Assembly: GCF_900143645.1 (NCBI RefSeq)
Contig: NZ_FRFD01000004.1
Location: 124,001-188,000 of the forward strand
Source of the DNA: Anaerocolumna xylanovorans DSM 12503
GTDB taxonomy: Bacteria; Bacillota; Clostridia; Lachnospirales; Lachnospiraceae
Direction: 5' to 3'
Length of the DNA: 64,000 bases
This document shows positions 26,656 through 34,505 of this stretch, one piece after another. The position numbers and the translations under genes were made by a program. How positions within the stretch are numbered: position 1 is the first letter of the stretch; each line of letters opens with the position of its first letter. Under the pieces are notes generated by a model. The model was not told where the DNA came from and ran no database searches. It was given only the letters and a program-made list of their open reading frames with translations.

Positions 26656-27448
26656 CCGATGCCTTATCAAGAAGCATTTCTGTCAGCTTTGATACATAGC
26701 TGAAAAATTCCGTAAGTCCTGCCTTGTTTTTAAAGGCCAGGCTTTTTAAGAAGAGCTCCTGGCACATTCCCTCTGACAGGACATCCATATAGGAAGTGTG
26801 ATAAGGCACCGCATACAGCCTTCCCTTTAGTTCCTGATAGGTTTTTTCAAGATTTTTAATAGTATTGACGGAAGCTTTCTGATAACTCCCTATAAGAAAG
26901 ACCGTTTTTTCAAAGGGAAATTGATATTGCAGGAGACATTCCTTTATCACCGCTTTATTCTGACTAAGGGTTACTGCCAGAATATCCGCTTCCTTCCACA
27001 GCATCCGGGATACTGGGTTATCCCCGCTGACAGCATCCGTAAAGATCATATCATAGCTGCCCTTTAAACTCCCGTAGAGATATGGCAGGTAAGCTGACAT
27101 ATCACCTTCCAAGGCTTTACTGTATTCTCCCGAAGTTCCAGGCAGCAGATTTACCCCTCCCTTGCCTACGCTTAGTATAAAGTTTCTTATAAGGCTTTCT
27201 GTATCACTATTTGCTATGAAATTGCCTGTCCTTATTAACCGCAGGATAGCATCTATTCCTATATCCCGGTAAAGCTCCTCCTTTTGTACGCCACCAAGAA
27301 GAACTTCCTCCATCTCCCTGTTATGATAATGAGTCTGTGTCAGAAGGACCTTTTTTTCATACCGGTAAGCTGCCATAAGGGCGGCTGCCGTCAGAGAGGA
27401 GGTTGTCCCCGTCTGACCTGCCGCAGGTCCCCAAAAAACCACATGCAT
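26627..27448 (-). CDS. ParA/MinD-like (CpaE-like) protein with degenerate P-loop, copy 3
   Basis: 273 residues with the MinD/CpaE fold: N-terminal VVFWGPAAGQTGTTSSLTAA, later MIFTDAVSGDNP and ILAVTLSQNKAVIKE. The P-loop Lys is replaced by Thr (GQTGTTS) and the signature Lys is missing, so ATP hydrolysis is doubtful. CpaE proteins position Tad machinery. AAGGAGG lies 7 nt before the ATG. The gene overlaps its upstream neighbour by 92 nt in another frame. Confidence 0.65.
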   Translation of the reverse strand: MHVVFWGPAAGQTGTTSSLTAAALMAAYRYEKKVLLTQTHYHNREMEEVLLGGVQKEELYRDIGIDAILRLIRTGNFIANSDTESLIRNFILSVGKGGVNLLPGTSGEYSKALEGDMSAYLPYLYGSLKGSYDMIFTDAVSGDNPVSRMLWKEADILAVTLSQNKAVIKECLLQYQFPFEKTVFLIGSYQKASVNTIKNLEKTYQELKGRLYAVPYHTSYMDVLSEGMCQELFLKSLAFKNKAGLTEFFSYVSKLTEMLLDKASDEGGAGLDI

Positions 27449-28106
27449 CCCATTTCCTCCTTTTCAGCTTTTTTTCTGCCAGATTCAGCTGCGCTTCATC
27501 CATCCCGAAAAATCCCCGTAAAGCATCCTTCAAAAAATACCTGATTGCAGGAGAAAGCTTTTTGTAAGAAAAACTATTGTAATACTGCAGCATGGCTGCC
27601 ATCTCCCTGTCAGTTTCATCAAAATAAAAATAATAGCTTCTCCTTTCCTGTATTCCCTTTTCCTGTAGCAGCTTATGGATGTATTTCTCCTCCATTCCCT
27701 CTGTAATATCTCTTATAAGAAGGCAGGTATTATCCCAAGCACCCCTGAAATATTCTATCCCTGTCATATTGTGCAGTCTGGTATCCGTAACTAAAAATAC
27801 GGTATCACAAGTTTTAAGGGCTTTCTGGTTCATCTCCTGCCCAAAATCAGCAAGAACATAATCATACTCTTCTCCCATGACTTCCATATAGGTTTCCTTT
27901 TGGATATCCAGTCCCCTATAGCATGCTTTCCTCTCTTTTACAGAAGTCATATCTACTGGGGGAACACAGCAGGATAACGCCTTCTGTAAGGAATTATCCA
28001 CAAGAAGCACCTTTTTATCAGAAGCTATCAACAATACTGCCAGATACATTATCAGGTCATAGCTGTCTGTCCCGGCAAATCCCATGCGCTTGGCTTTACT
28101 CGGCAT
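27357..28106 (-). CDS. ParA/MinD-like protein with degenerate P-loop, copy 2
   Basis: 249 residues with a recognisable ParA/MinD skeleton: GFAGTDSYDLIMYLAVLL in the P-loop place, KKVLLVDNS (switch-like Asp), EYDYVLADFGQ, and VFLVTDTRLHN. No GK[TS] remains, so nucleotide binding is likely lost or changed. GGAGGTGG precedes the ATG. It overlaps the SAF gene by 11 nt and the next gene by 92 nt, so expression is tightly coupled. Probably a structural partner of the sister proteins. Confidence 0.6.
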   Translation of the reverse strand: MPSKAKRMGFAGTDSYDLIMYLAVLLIASDKKVLLVDNSLQKALSCCVPPVDMTSVKERKACYRGLDIQKETYMEVMGEEYDYVLADFGQEMNQKALKTCDTVFLVTDTRLHNMTGIEYFRGAWDNTCLLIRDITEGMEEKYIHKLLQEKGIQERRSYYFYFDETDREMAAMLQYYNSFSYKKLSPAIRYFLKDALRGFFGMDEAQLNLAEKKLKRRKWDACGFLGTCGRSDGDNLLSDGSRPYGSLPV

Positions 28107-29088
28107 AATCCACCTCCATTTTTACTTCACTTTTTTCTTCCATCCCCTCTTCCTTCCCGCTGTCAGCAGAAACTTTAACCGTATTACCGGCAGTATCTGT
28201 GTTCTGCGTCAAAGCACTTGTTTTCTTTTCGGTGCCTGTTCCATTAGGATAATAAAGGGGCGTATTAACCGAATAGGGATCTGACTGACCGCTGCCATAC
28301 TGTCCATAATATGTCTTAAGCCTTTCCTCCAGCTCTCTTCTGCCTGTCTCATTAAAATAATCCCTGGTCTTTTCTGCTATATTGGGGTCTTTCTTCATCA
28401 GTTCCAATACATCTGTATTGGGTATATAGGTTACATAGGAAGGCTCCTGGCAGGAAGCTTGTATATATCTGGCCATATACAAATAAGAACCTGTTTTCAG
28501 ATAACAGTCCACCAGCGCTGAAGAGATAAGATGAATTTCCTCCGGTGACAGATTAAGATATAGATATCTCTTTTCCAGGTCGATACGGTTTATGTAGATT
28601 TTACTTAGTACAATATAGTCCTCACCGTCGGGATATCGCAGACGGATATCTGTATAATCTCCCTCCCGTATATGTTCTCCTGCTATATTTGAAGAAAACT
28701 CTAATTCTCTTAGATCATCCTCTATTGTATTTTTCAGAAGCATATTCTTAAGGAGTTCGGTACCTTTTGGTATATCTGCCAATGCCTGGCTTCCTATGTC
28801 ATCTGCTGTCATAAAATTTTTCTTATCCTGCCCCGACAGGGTCCTTTTACTTGCTGCCATCTCTTTTGTAATAATTTCTCCTGCCTTTATGTCCGTAACC
28901 GCCTCATAGGCTGTTACGGTATACCCCGACATTTCCTCTGCCATTGCTTCCATTCTCTCTTCATAAAAACCCTTTACCTTGACATAGCCTATGTATAGGC
29001 CAAATGGCAAAAGAATACAAAGACTTACGGTTAGTATTCTTTTTGCCATTTGCTTTTTTGAAAGCGGCCGCTTTAACCTTTTACTCAT
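28096..29088 (-). CDS. CpaB/RcpC-like SAF-domain protein
   Basis: About 330 residues. A basic N-terminus and one membrane helix (ILTVSLCILLPFGLYIGYVK) precede a SAF domain (VTDIKAGEIITKEM, IGSQALADIPKGTEL) of the Flp-pilus assembly protein CpaB. The C-terminal third is Gln/Ser/Thr/Gly-rich and likely disordered outside the cell. I start at ATG 29088, which overlaps the upstream stop as ATGAGTAA and has AAAGGA before it; an earlier in-frame start adds a hydrophilic extension. It supports the Tad/Flp assignment of the operon. Confidence 0.72.
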   Translation of the reverse strand: MSKRLKRPLSKKQMAKRILTVSLCILLPFGLYIGYVKVKGFYEERMEAMAEEMSGYTVTAYEAVTDIKAGEIITKEMAASKRTLSGQDKKNFMTADDIGSQALADIPKGTELLKNMLLKNTIEDDLRELEFSSNIAGEHIREGDYTDIRLRYPDGEDYIVLSKIYINRIDLEKRYLYLNLSPEEIHLISSALVDCYLKTGSYLYMARYIQASCQEPSYVTYIPNTDVLELMKKDPNIAEKTRDYFNETGRRELEERLKTYYGQYGSGQSDPYSVNTPLYYPNGTGTEKKTSALTQNTDTAGNTVKVSADSGKEEGMEEKSEVKMEVDYAE

Positions 29089-30007
29089 TCCATTTTTCCT
29101 TTCTGTCTCTGTTCTCTTCTCTTTGTATGGCTGCTGCTGCATGCCGCACCCCTGTTATAAAGGGATAATTAGAGTCCTCCCTTTCACATCCGTAATTGCG
29201 TGTCATAAATTCCACAATGGCACCTTGTTCTATCGCCTGGCTGTATTCCATGTTATATGGGATTTGTACGATCTTTGACATATGGAAGGAATATTTTTCA
29301 GAAATAGCTTGAACCTTTAGAGTATCGTTTCTATACTCACTTAGAAGAATAATACATTTTGATAATAAAGAAGAATAATTACGAAAGAACTCCTTAATAA
29401 CCTTCTGGTCCTGTGCAAGGGTGACAACGATTAAATCCGCTTCCTCCAATATGATTTTAGAGCTTAAGTGGTTTTCGTTTGAAGTATCGATAAAGGTATA
29501 CGATGCAAAATTTTCACTGGCCTGTAAGATTTTTATAATATTATCATTTAGGGTATAGTCAAAGATAAATTGATTGAAATGGTTCCCTATGGGAACATAA
29601 TATAAAGAATTGATTAGAATTTCAAAAGATGCTTCTTTCATAAGCTTTTCATCTTCCATATAGAAAGAAGTTCTGTAGCTGCTATGCGGATCATTTAAGG
29701 TACAGATTTCTTCATATACTGTCCGCTCCTGTATCTCATTATAGTGTATTCTATCCTTGGTCCAATCTTTCGATACCTGATTTATAATATGCTCAAGCCC
29801 TTTATACCTGCTGATATTAACTGCATTCCTGGCCTGCCTCTTCTCCTGCCGGTGAATGAGCATATTCTCCAAAGAATTTTTTTGATAGTGATTTTCCAGC
29901 AATACTGTTCTGCAAGAGTTCTCAAAGGCCATAGCTATGCTGATACATGCTAAATTGCTGGTCACGCCAATGCTCTCCTTGACACTGCTCCAAAAAGCAA
30001 TTTTCAT
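29081..30007 (-). CDS. ParA/MinD-like protein with degenerate P-loop, copy 1
   Basis: 308 residues, first gene of the Tad-like operon. N-terminal IAFWSSVKESIGVTSNLAC aligns with the MinD P-loop. The signature Lys is kept (VKES) but the GKT lysine is Val. YTFIDTSNENH and LIVVTLAQDQKVIKE match its paralogue at 26627. Probably a CpaE-like localisation factor. No strong ribosome site is present: ATG 30007 matches the paralogue start, and ATG 30019 is the alternative. Hairpin repeat copy D lies directly upstream in the leader. Confidence 0.65.
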   Translation of the reverse strand: MKIAFWSSVKESIGVTSNLACISIAMAFENSCRTVLLENHYQKNSLENMLIHRQEKRQARNAVNISRYKGLEHIINQVSKDWTKDRIHYNEIQERTVYEEICTLNDPHSSYRTSFYMEDEKLMKEASFEILINSLYYVPIGNHFNQFIFDYTLNDNIIKILQASENFASYTFIDTSNENHLSSKIILEEADLIVVTLAQDQKVIKEFFRNYSSLLSKCIILLSEYRNDTLKVQAISEKYSFHMSKIVQIPYNMEYSQAIEQGAIVEFMTRNYGCEREDSNYPFITGVRHAAAAIQREENRDRKEKWNE

Positions 30008-30014
30008 ATTTATA

Positions 30015-30062
30015 CCCATTGCATATCGCAGGAAAGCCTGTGATACTGCCTCAAATAAAAAG
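30015..30062 (-). repeat. Hairpin repeat copy D
   Basis: On the minus strand CTTTTTATTTGAG, GCAGTATCACAGG, CTTT, CCTGCGATATGC, then AATGGG. Two or three mismatches in the stem. It lies in the leader just before the first Tad-like gene, in sense orientation. Confidence 0.75.
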
Positions 30063-30234
30063 GAGTGAAAGAATCACATTATGGCACCCTTTCTTTTTCT
30101 AAATTTTCTTTCACTCTTCCGCCCTTATTATACTAGAAAATATATATTCAAATACGGATACGCATACATATTATGTCATTGCTGTATCACCTCACTTATA
30201 TGGAAAAATAATTCGAAAAAAGAAATGATGATTG

Positions 30235-30263
30235 ATTATAAAAAGATGTTCTTGTGACAAGAA
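30235..30263 (-). promoter_or_regulatory. Promoter of the Tad-like operon
   Basis: TATAAT (30240-30235) with TTCTTG (30263-30258) 17 nt upstream. The -10 is perfect and the -35 weak. The leader would be about 210 nt and include an inverted repeat (GAGTGAAAG...CTTTCACTC) and hairpin repeat D. No gene is seen in 30020-30382. Confidence 0.6.
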
Positions 30264-30264
30264 C
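30248..30264. promoter_or_regulatory. Palindromic operator-like site over the -35 box
   Basis: GTTCTTGT G ACAAGAAC, perfect 8-1-8 palindrome overlapping the -35 of the Tad-like promoter. Suits a dimeric repressor, or an activator compensating for the weak -35. Confidence 0.6.
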
Positions 30265-30329
30265 TTCAGACATATACATAATATATGAAAATAATGGAAA
30301 AGTAAAGTCATTTTTGGAATTTTTTTGCG

Positions 30330-30372
30330 AAAAGACCTCCTATCCTGTAATTTCTACGTCTGGAGGTCTTTT
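30330..30372 (-). terminator. Terminator after pyrE and the small membrane protein
   Basis: AAAAGACCTCC / GGAGGTCTTTT, 11-bp stem with a 21-nt loop, followed on the minus strand by a T-rich run. Confidence 0.8.
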
Positions 30373-30382
30373 AAGAATTTAG

Positions 30383-30535
30383 CTAAAATAGTATTTCTGA
30401 TTTTTTCTTTAGTAATCTGCTGCCATTTACAATCACCAGGACGCCACTGGCTATACCGGTGATAATGAGCAGAATTCCGATAACAAGATTGCCTACCCCG
30501 ACAGACTTCATGGTAGTATAGACTTTTTCACTCAT
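30383..30535 (-). CDS. Small membrane protein downstream of pyrE
   Basis: 50 residues with one long hydrophobic helix (VGNLVIGILLIITGIASGVLVIV) and a basic tail (RLLKKKS). ATG 30535 has AGGAG 7 nt upstream; the frame is open 18 codons further but without a ribosome site. It lies 60 bp after pyrE and before the shared terminator, so it is probably co-transcribed with the pyrimidine genes. Function unknown. Confidence 0.6.
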   Translation of the reverse strand: MSEKVYTTMKSVGVGNLVIGILLIITGIASGVLVIVNGSRLLKKKSEILF

Positions 30536-30595
30536 ATCCAACTCCTGTCCGCTGCCTGTTGTGCAGCCTTTTCGTATAGTTTCACCCACTTATCC

Positions 30596-31273
30596 CTAAT
30601 AGCTTGCCCCATACTGCTTGTAATAGGAATCAATCGCAGCCTTTAAGGCATCATCTATTATGATGTTTCCATTATAAGGCTTATTATATAAATGTTCAAC
30701 TACTTCTTCCATCGTTACAATAGAAGTTGTACGGATGCCGTATACTTCTTCGATTTCTGCCAGAGCACTCTTTTCCCCCTGCCCTCTTTCCATACGGTCA
30801 ACGGACACCACCAGCCCAAGAACGGATACTTCTCCCTGTGCATTCAATATGGGCATAGTCTCTCCAATTGAAGTTCCTGCTGTGGTAACATCTTCAATAA
30901 TCACGATTCTGTCCTTGTCATAAATCGGACCGCCAAGAAGAATTCCCTTATCTCCGTGATCCTTTACTTCCTTTCTGTTGGAACAGTAACGGATGTCCGT
31001 ATCATAGAATTCGCTGACAGCCATGGACGCAGCAACACTTAGAGGGATGCCCTTATAGGCGGGTCCAAACAGTACATCAAAATCCAGACCAAAGGCAGAC
31101 TTGATAGCTCTTGCATAGTATTCTCCAAGCTTTCTTAGCTGGGAACCCGTACGGTAATAGCCTGCATTAATAAAGAAAGGGGTCTTACGTCCGCTCTTTG
31201 TTGTAAAGTCTCCGAATTTTAATACACCGCAGTCCACCATAAATTCAATAAATTCCTGTTTGTATTTCTCCAT
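30596..31273 (-). CDS. pyrE: Orotate phosphoribosyltransferase
   Basis: A 225-residue type I phosphoribosyltransferase that joins orotate and PRPP to form OMP in pyrimidine synthesis. The PRPP loop is RIVIIEDVTTAGTSIGE, and FGPAYKGIPL and the KEVKDHGDKG flexible loop are present. AAAGGAG precedes the ATG. Last pyrimidine enzyme of the leftward group pyrK, pyrD, pyrE. Confidence 0.95.
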   Translation of the reverse strand: MEKYKQEFIEFMVDCGVLKFGDFTTKSGRKTPFFINAGYYRTGSQLRKLGEYYARAIKSAFGLDFDVLFGPAYKGIPLSVAASMAVSEFYDTDIRYCSNRKEVKDHGDKGILLGGPIYDKDRIVIIEDVTTAGTSIGETMPILNAQGEVSVLGLVVSVDRMERGQGEKSALAEIEEVYGIRTTSIVTMEEVVEHLYNKPYNGNIIIDDALKAAIDSYYKQYGASY

Positions 31274-31342
31274 TTTAACTCCTTTCCTGCCTTTCCTGTA
31301 CCTGTGAAAAATTTGTTTTAAGCCAACTCCTTGTTTATCCTA

Positions 31343-32254
31343 TCAGTTAACACATCCGATAATTTCCTTGACATCTTGAATGCCTTCCTTTGCAAGGAAA
31401 TCATTGATGCCGTCAATTACTTCCGCTGTCGCTAAAGGATTCCTGAAATTTGCCGTACCTACCGCAACGGCTGTTGCCCCCGCCATTAAAAATTCAATGG
31501 CATCTTCTCCTGTCATAATTCCGCCCATACCGATTACCGGTATCTTAACAGTTCTTGCAACCTGGTTGACCATGCGAAGAGCCACCGGCTTTACCGCCGG
31601 ACCGGATAAACCTCCGGTTTCATTGGCCAATACGAACTTTCTCTTGTAAATATCAATCTTTGTTCCCGTTAAGGTATTAATTAAGGACAGGGCATCCGCT
31701 CCGCCTGCCTCTGCTGCCTTTGCCATCTCCCTGATATCAGTTACATTCGGACTTAATTTCATGATTACAGGCTGTTTTGCATACCTTTTTACCTGCCTGG
31801 TAATCTCTTCAACGGAACAGGTATTTTGTCCAAAGGCAATTCCGCCTTCCTTTACATTAGGACAGGAAATATTAATTTCCAGCATGTCTACCGCACAGTC
31901 ACTTAACCGTTCTACCACCTTAAGATAATCTTCTGTGGTCTTTCCGCAGACATTCACGATAACCCTGGTATCATATTGCTTTAAAAATGGAAGGTCTCTG
32001 TTTATAAAGACCTCTACACCGGGATTTTGCAGTCCGATGGCATTTAACATACCACTGCAGGTCTCTGCAATTCTTGGAACCGGATTACCGGTCCAGGGTA
32101 CGTAGGAAACTCCCTTGGTGGTCACAGCTCCCAGTCTGTTCAAATCAACGAAATCCGCAAATTCCATTCCCGACCCAAAGGTACCGGAGGCTGTTGTTAC
32201 AGGGTTATCCCATTCCACCCCTGCTATGGTAACTTTCGTATTTATCATTTTCAC
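31343..32254 (-). CDS. pyrD: Dihydroorotate dehydrogenase, class 1B catalytic subunit
   Basis: A 303-residue FMN-dependent barrel enzyme oxidising dihydroorotate to orotate. Visible: TASGTFGSG, LQNPGVEVFI, the catalytic Cys region NISCPNVKEGG, and FMN phosphate site GMGGIMTGEDAIEFL. Class 1B enzymes work with PyrK, encoded just upstream, passing electrons to NAD. The GTG at 32254 has GGAG 8 nt upstream; ATG 32248 is a near alternative. Confidence 0.94.
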   Translation of the reverse strand: MKMINTKVTIAGVEWDNPVTTASGTFGSGMEFADFVDLNRLGAVTTKGVSYVPWTGNPVPRIAETCSGMLNAIGLQNPGVEVFINRDLPFLKQYDTRVIVNVCGKTTEDYLKVVERLSDCAVDMLEINISCPNVKEGGIAFGQNTCSVEEITRQVKRYAKQPVIMKLSPNVTDIREMAKAAEAGGADALSLINTLTGTKIDIYKRKFVLANETGGLSGPAVKPVALRMVNQVARTVKIPVIGMGGIMTGEDAIEFLMAGATAVAVGTANFRNPLATAEVIDGINDFLAKEGIQDVKEIIGCVN

Positions 32255-32279
32255 CTAAACCTCTCCTATAGGGTATTTC

Positions 32280-33044
32280 CTAGAGTTCAACCGCTTCTGC
32301 TTTAAATACGGGGCCTTCCTTGCAGATTCTCGTGTTATCCACATTGGTATGATGGTCTTTTTCCTTTGTCTTGCAAACACAGGCCAGACATGCTCCGATG
32401 CCGCAGGCCATCCGCTCCTCCAAAGACATCCAGGCTGTGATATTATGCTCCAGGGCATATGCCTTTACCCCTCTTAACATTGGGGTGGGTCCGCAGGCAT
32501 AAATCACAGCACCCTGTACAGCATATTGTCTGACAGCATCAATAACATTTCCCTTTACACCAAGACTTCCATCCTCTGTTGATAAATAGACCTGTCCATA
32601 AGGCAGGAACTCTTTATCAAGAAAAGTATTCTTGTCACGGTATCCAAGTACAATGCTCTTTTCGCAATCCAAACTTTTCGCCAGTTCCAGCATGGGAGGA
32701 ATCCCAATGCCGCCCCCAATAAGGATTGCCTTTTTCTTCTCCATTGGAAATCCATTGCCAAGGGGTCCCATAACCTGAATCATATCTCCCTCTTTAAGCT
32801 TAGAGAACTCCTCCGTCCCCTTGCCGGCCACACGGTATACCAGCCGCAAAGAAGTGCGGTCTTCCTTTATCTCGCAGATGCTAATAGGTCTTGGAAGTAA
32901 TCTATCTTCGCTGTTACAGTACAAGGATAAAAACTGTCCGGGGCTTGCTTTTTTTGCAATCTCCGCTTCTTCTAACCACATACTGAAAATCCCCGGTGCC
33001 AACTGTACCTGGGATGTTATTCGGGCTCTTTTCTGAACTGCCAT
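32280..33044 (-). CDS. pyrK: Dihydroorotate dehydrogenase electron-transfer subunit
   Basis: A 254-residue FAD/[2Fe-2S] protein. Flavin fold with RPISICEI; NAD site VMGPLGNGFP and ILIGGGIGIPPMLELA; C-terminal cluster cysteines in CGIGACLACVCKT and, after a gap, ICKEGPVF. It carries electrons from PyrD to NAD. ATG 33044 follows GGGAG; an upstream open stretch of 30 codons is not part of the family. Its short spacing to pyrD (25 bp) shows an operon. Confidence 0.94.
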   Translation of the reverse strand: MAVQKRARITSQVQLAPGIFSMWLEEAEIAKKASPGQFLSLYCNSEDRLLPRPISICEIKEDRTSLRLVYRVAGKGTEEFSKLKEGDMIQVMGPLGNGFPMEKKKAILIGGGIGIPPMLELAKSLDCEKSIVLGYRDKNTFLDKEFLPYGQVYLSTEDGSLGVKGNVIDAVRQYAVQGAVIYACGPTPMLRGVKAYALEHNITAWMSLEERMACGIGACLACVCKTKEKDHHTNVDNTRICKEGPVFKAEAVEL

Positions 33045-33118
33045 GGTCTTCTCCCATCTGTTCCATTTTTTAATCCCATACATTATAAACGAAAACAAAA
33101 CCTTGTACAAGTACCATT

Positions 33119-33421
33119 TTAGGTTTCTTTCCAATACCTGCTTCCATCCCTTGCCCTAACGAGAAATTTTCCATCAATAAGCCCTCTTCTTAACAGAAAG
33201 AAATCACCAAAGGTATGCCATTTCATGATAATCTCATTTACTTCCTTTTCAGAATACATTACCCCTTCTTCAAATTTTGTACTTATATAATATAACACTG
33301 CCTCTTTGCGTTCTTTTTTGGCAGGCCAGCTCTTTACTCTTAGCTCCTCGTCCAAAAACCGGCTTATCATCTCCTGAACTTCTGTCTTATCTTCAAATTT
33401 ATTTTTATTGGTATCTTCCAT
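33119..33421 (-). CDS. DUF2087 protein
   Basis: 100 residues, almost wholly a DUF2087 domain: KSWPAKKERKEAVLYYIS, VMYSEKEVNEIIMKWHTFGD, LLRRGLIDGKFLVR, then DGSRYW. The domain is found at the C-terminus of helix-turn-helix regulators and may bind a ligand or act in dimerisation. Here it stands alone 18 nt behind a full-length regulator with the same domain, so the two may interact. Function unproven. Confidence 0.75.
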   Translation of the reverse strand: MEDTNKNKFEDKTEVQEMISRFLDEELRVKSWPAKKERKEAVLYYISTKFEEGVMYSEKEVNEIIMKWHTFGDFFLLRRGLIDGKFLVRARDGSRYWKET

Positions 33422-33439
33422 AATAATTTCTTCCCTTTC

Positions 33440-34201
33440 TTATTGTGCTGTCAGCCAGTATTCCTTACAATCCGTTGTCCGTTCCATAAATCCATATTCT
33501 ATCAGATATCTGCGAAGGGTTGGAAAATCAGCATATATTTCTTTTAATATTCTATTAAGTTCCTTTTCCTCATAATGCCTGCCTTCTTCAAAGGTCTCTG
33601 CTATCTTCTTTAATATCACAATTTTCTTCTTTTCTTTGGCAGGAAAATGCTTAAGTTTTAAAGGTTCTAATGTGTAAAAAGCCGTTTCCAGTATTTTATT
33701 CTTTTCCTCCTCCGTGGTAATGTATCTGTCATCCACCATGGTAGCACTTGAATGGATTGGAATAAGGTTATCTGCCTTCTTATTGTTCTCATGTGCTAAT
33801 TCATAGACCGCAAGAAACATTCTTGCCTGCTTTGCCTTCTCTCTGAACATAAATTTCTGATGCCTGATAGTTGAAGGTGTAACTCCCAGCCGCTTTGCTA
33901 TTTCATTATCACTTAATCCTTCTTCCGTGAGCATAAGAATCTGCTTCTGGTTATCTGTCAAGGTCATATATTTGCTGTCTGAATCCATCAAGAGCTCAAA
34001 AGGAGTTCCGTGGGCTTTGTATATATGTACCGCGGCCGCCTTTTTGTAATCATAAAAATGCCCATCTATGGGATAAATCTCTCCCTGCACAAACTTTTCA
34101 CCGCAGTATCTGCATACGCACTCTCCGCCCCCTTCTTCTGAATAAACATATCCGCTTTTCAAGTCATTTACACCAAAATCATCCACTTTAACCTTCACCA
34201 T
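33440..34201 (-). CDS. Helix-turn-helix regulator with zinc-finger-like N-terminus and DUF2087 C-terminus
   Basis: About 253 residues. The N-terminus has CRYCGEKF and, about 20 residues on, H-x4-H, a zinc-finger-like arrangement. The middle is a LuxR/sigma-4-type helix-turn-helix (LTDNQKQILMLTEEGLSDNE, then IAKRLGVTPSTIRHQ). The C-terminus is DUF2087 (LKHFPAKEKKKIVILKKIA, then a CKEYW end). ATG 34201 has GGAG 7 nt upstream; a start 30 nt earlier lacks a site. A long inverted repeat upstream may be its operator. Confidence 0.75.
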   Translation of the reverse strand: MVKVKVDDFGVNDLKSGYVYSEEGGGECVCRYCGEKFVQGEIYPIDGHFYDYKKAAAVHIYKAHGTPFELLMDSDSKYMTLTDNQKQILMLTEEGLSDNEIAKRLGVTPSTIRHQKFMFREKAKQARMFLAVYELAHENNKKADNLIPIHSSATMVDDRYITTEEEKNKILETAFYTLEPLKLKHFPAKEKKKIVILKKIAETFEEGRHYEEKELNRILKEIYADFPTLRRYLIEYGFMERTTDCKEYWLTAQ

Positions 34202-34300
34202 ATCCTTCTCCTGCATCTCACAATTTGCCATATCACAGGTAGTCCCCGTATATATCTTGAATACTGTATATAAGATTGTTTTTCAATACATTTATCATTT

Positions 34301-34330
34301 ATATAAACTATATTATATATTAGTTTATAT
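34301..34330. promoter_or_regulatory. Perfect 10-bp-arm inverted repeat upstream of the DUF2087 regulator
   Basis: ATATAAACTA, 10-nt spacer, TAGTTTATAT. AT-rich but exact. It lies 100-130 bp upstream of the regulator gene and 106 bp before the cyclophilin promoter; candidate autoregulatory site. The rest of 34202-34505 is AT-rich without a gene. Confidence 0.5.
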
Positions 34331-34435
34331 ATTTAATCAACATTTAATAATTCTATTTATAAAATAGGTGTAAAAAAGATTGTCATGCCATTATGTATCT
34401 GTCACAGACTAACTTAAGATTCATGCTCAATTTTA

Positions 34436-34465
34436 TTAGACACATATTTTAAATTATGCTATAAT
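34436..34465 (+). promoter_or_regulatory. Promoter of the cyclophilin gene
   Basis: TTAGAC (34436-34441), 18-nt spacer, TATAAT (34460-34465), about 40 bp before the ATG, which has AGAAAGGG upstream. Confidence 0.65.
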
Positions 34466-34505
34466 TATCTTTTGTAAATATTAGATTACAGAAAGGGTAT
34501 ATAAA

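Noticed and set aside
27357..27448. Programmed -1 frameshift (A AAA AAG heptamer near 27470) fusing the two MinD-like genes
   Set aside because: The downstream gene lies in the +1 frame relative to the upstream gene, so a -1 slip would not join them, and the downstream gene has its own strong ribosome site.
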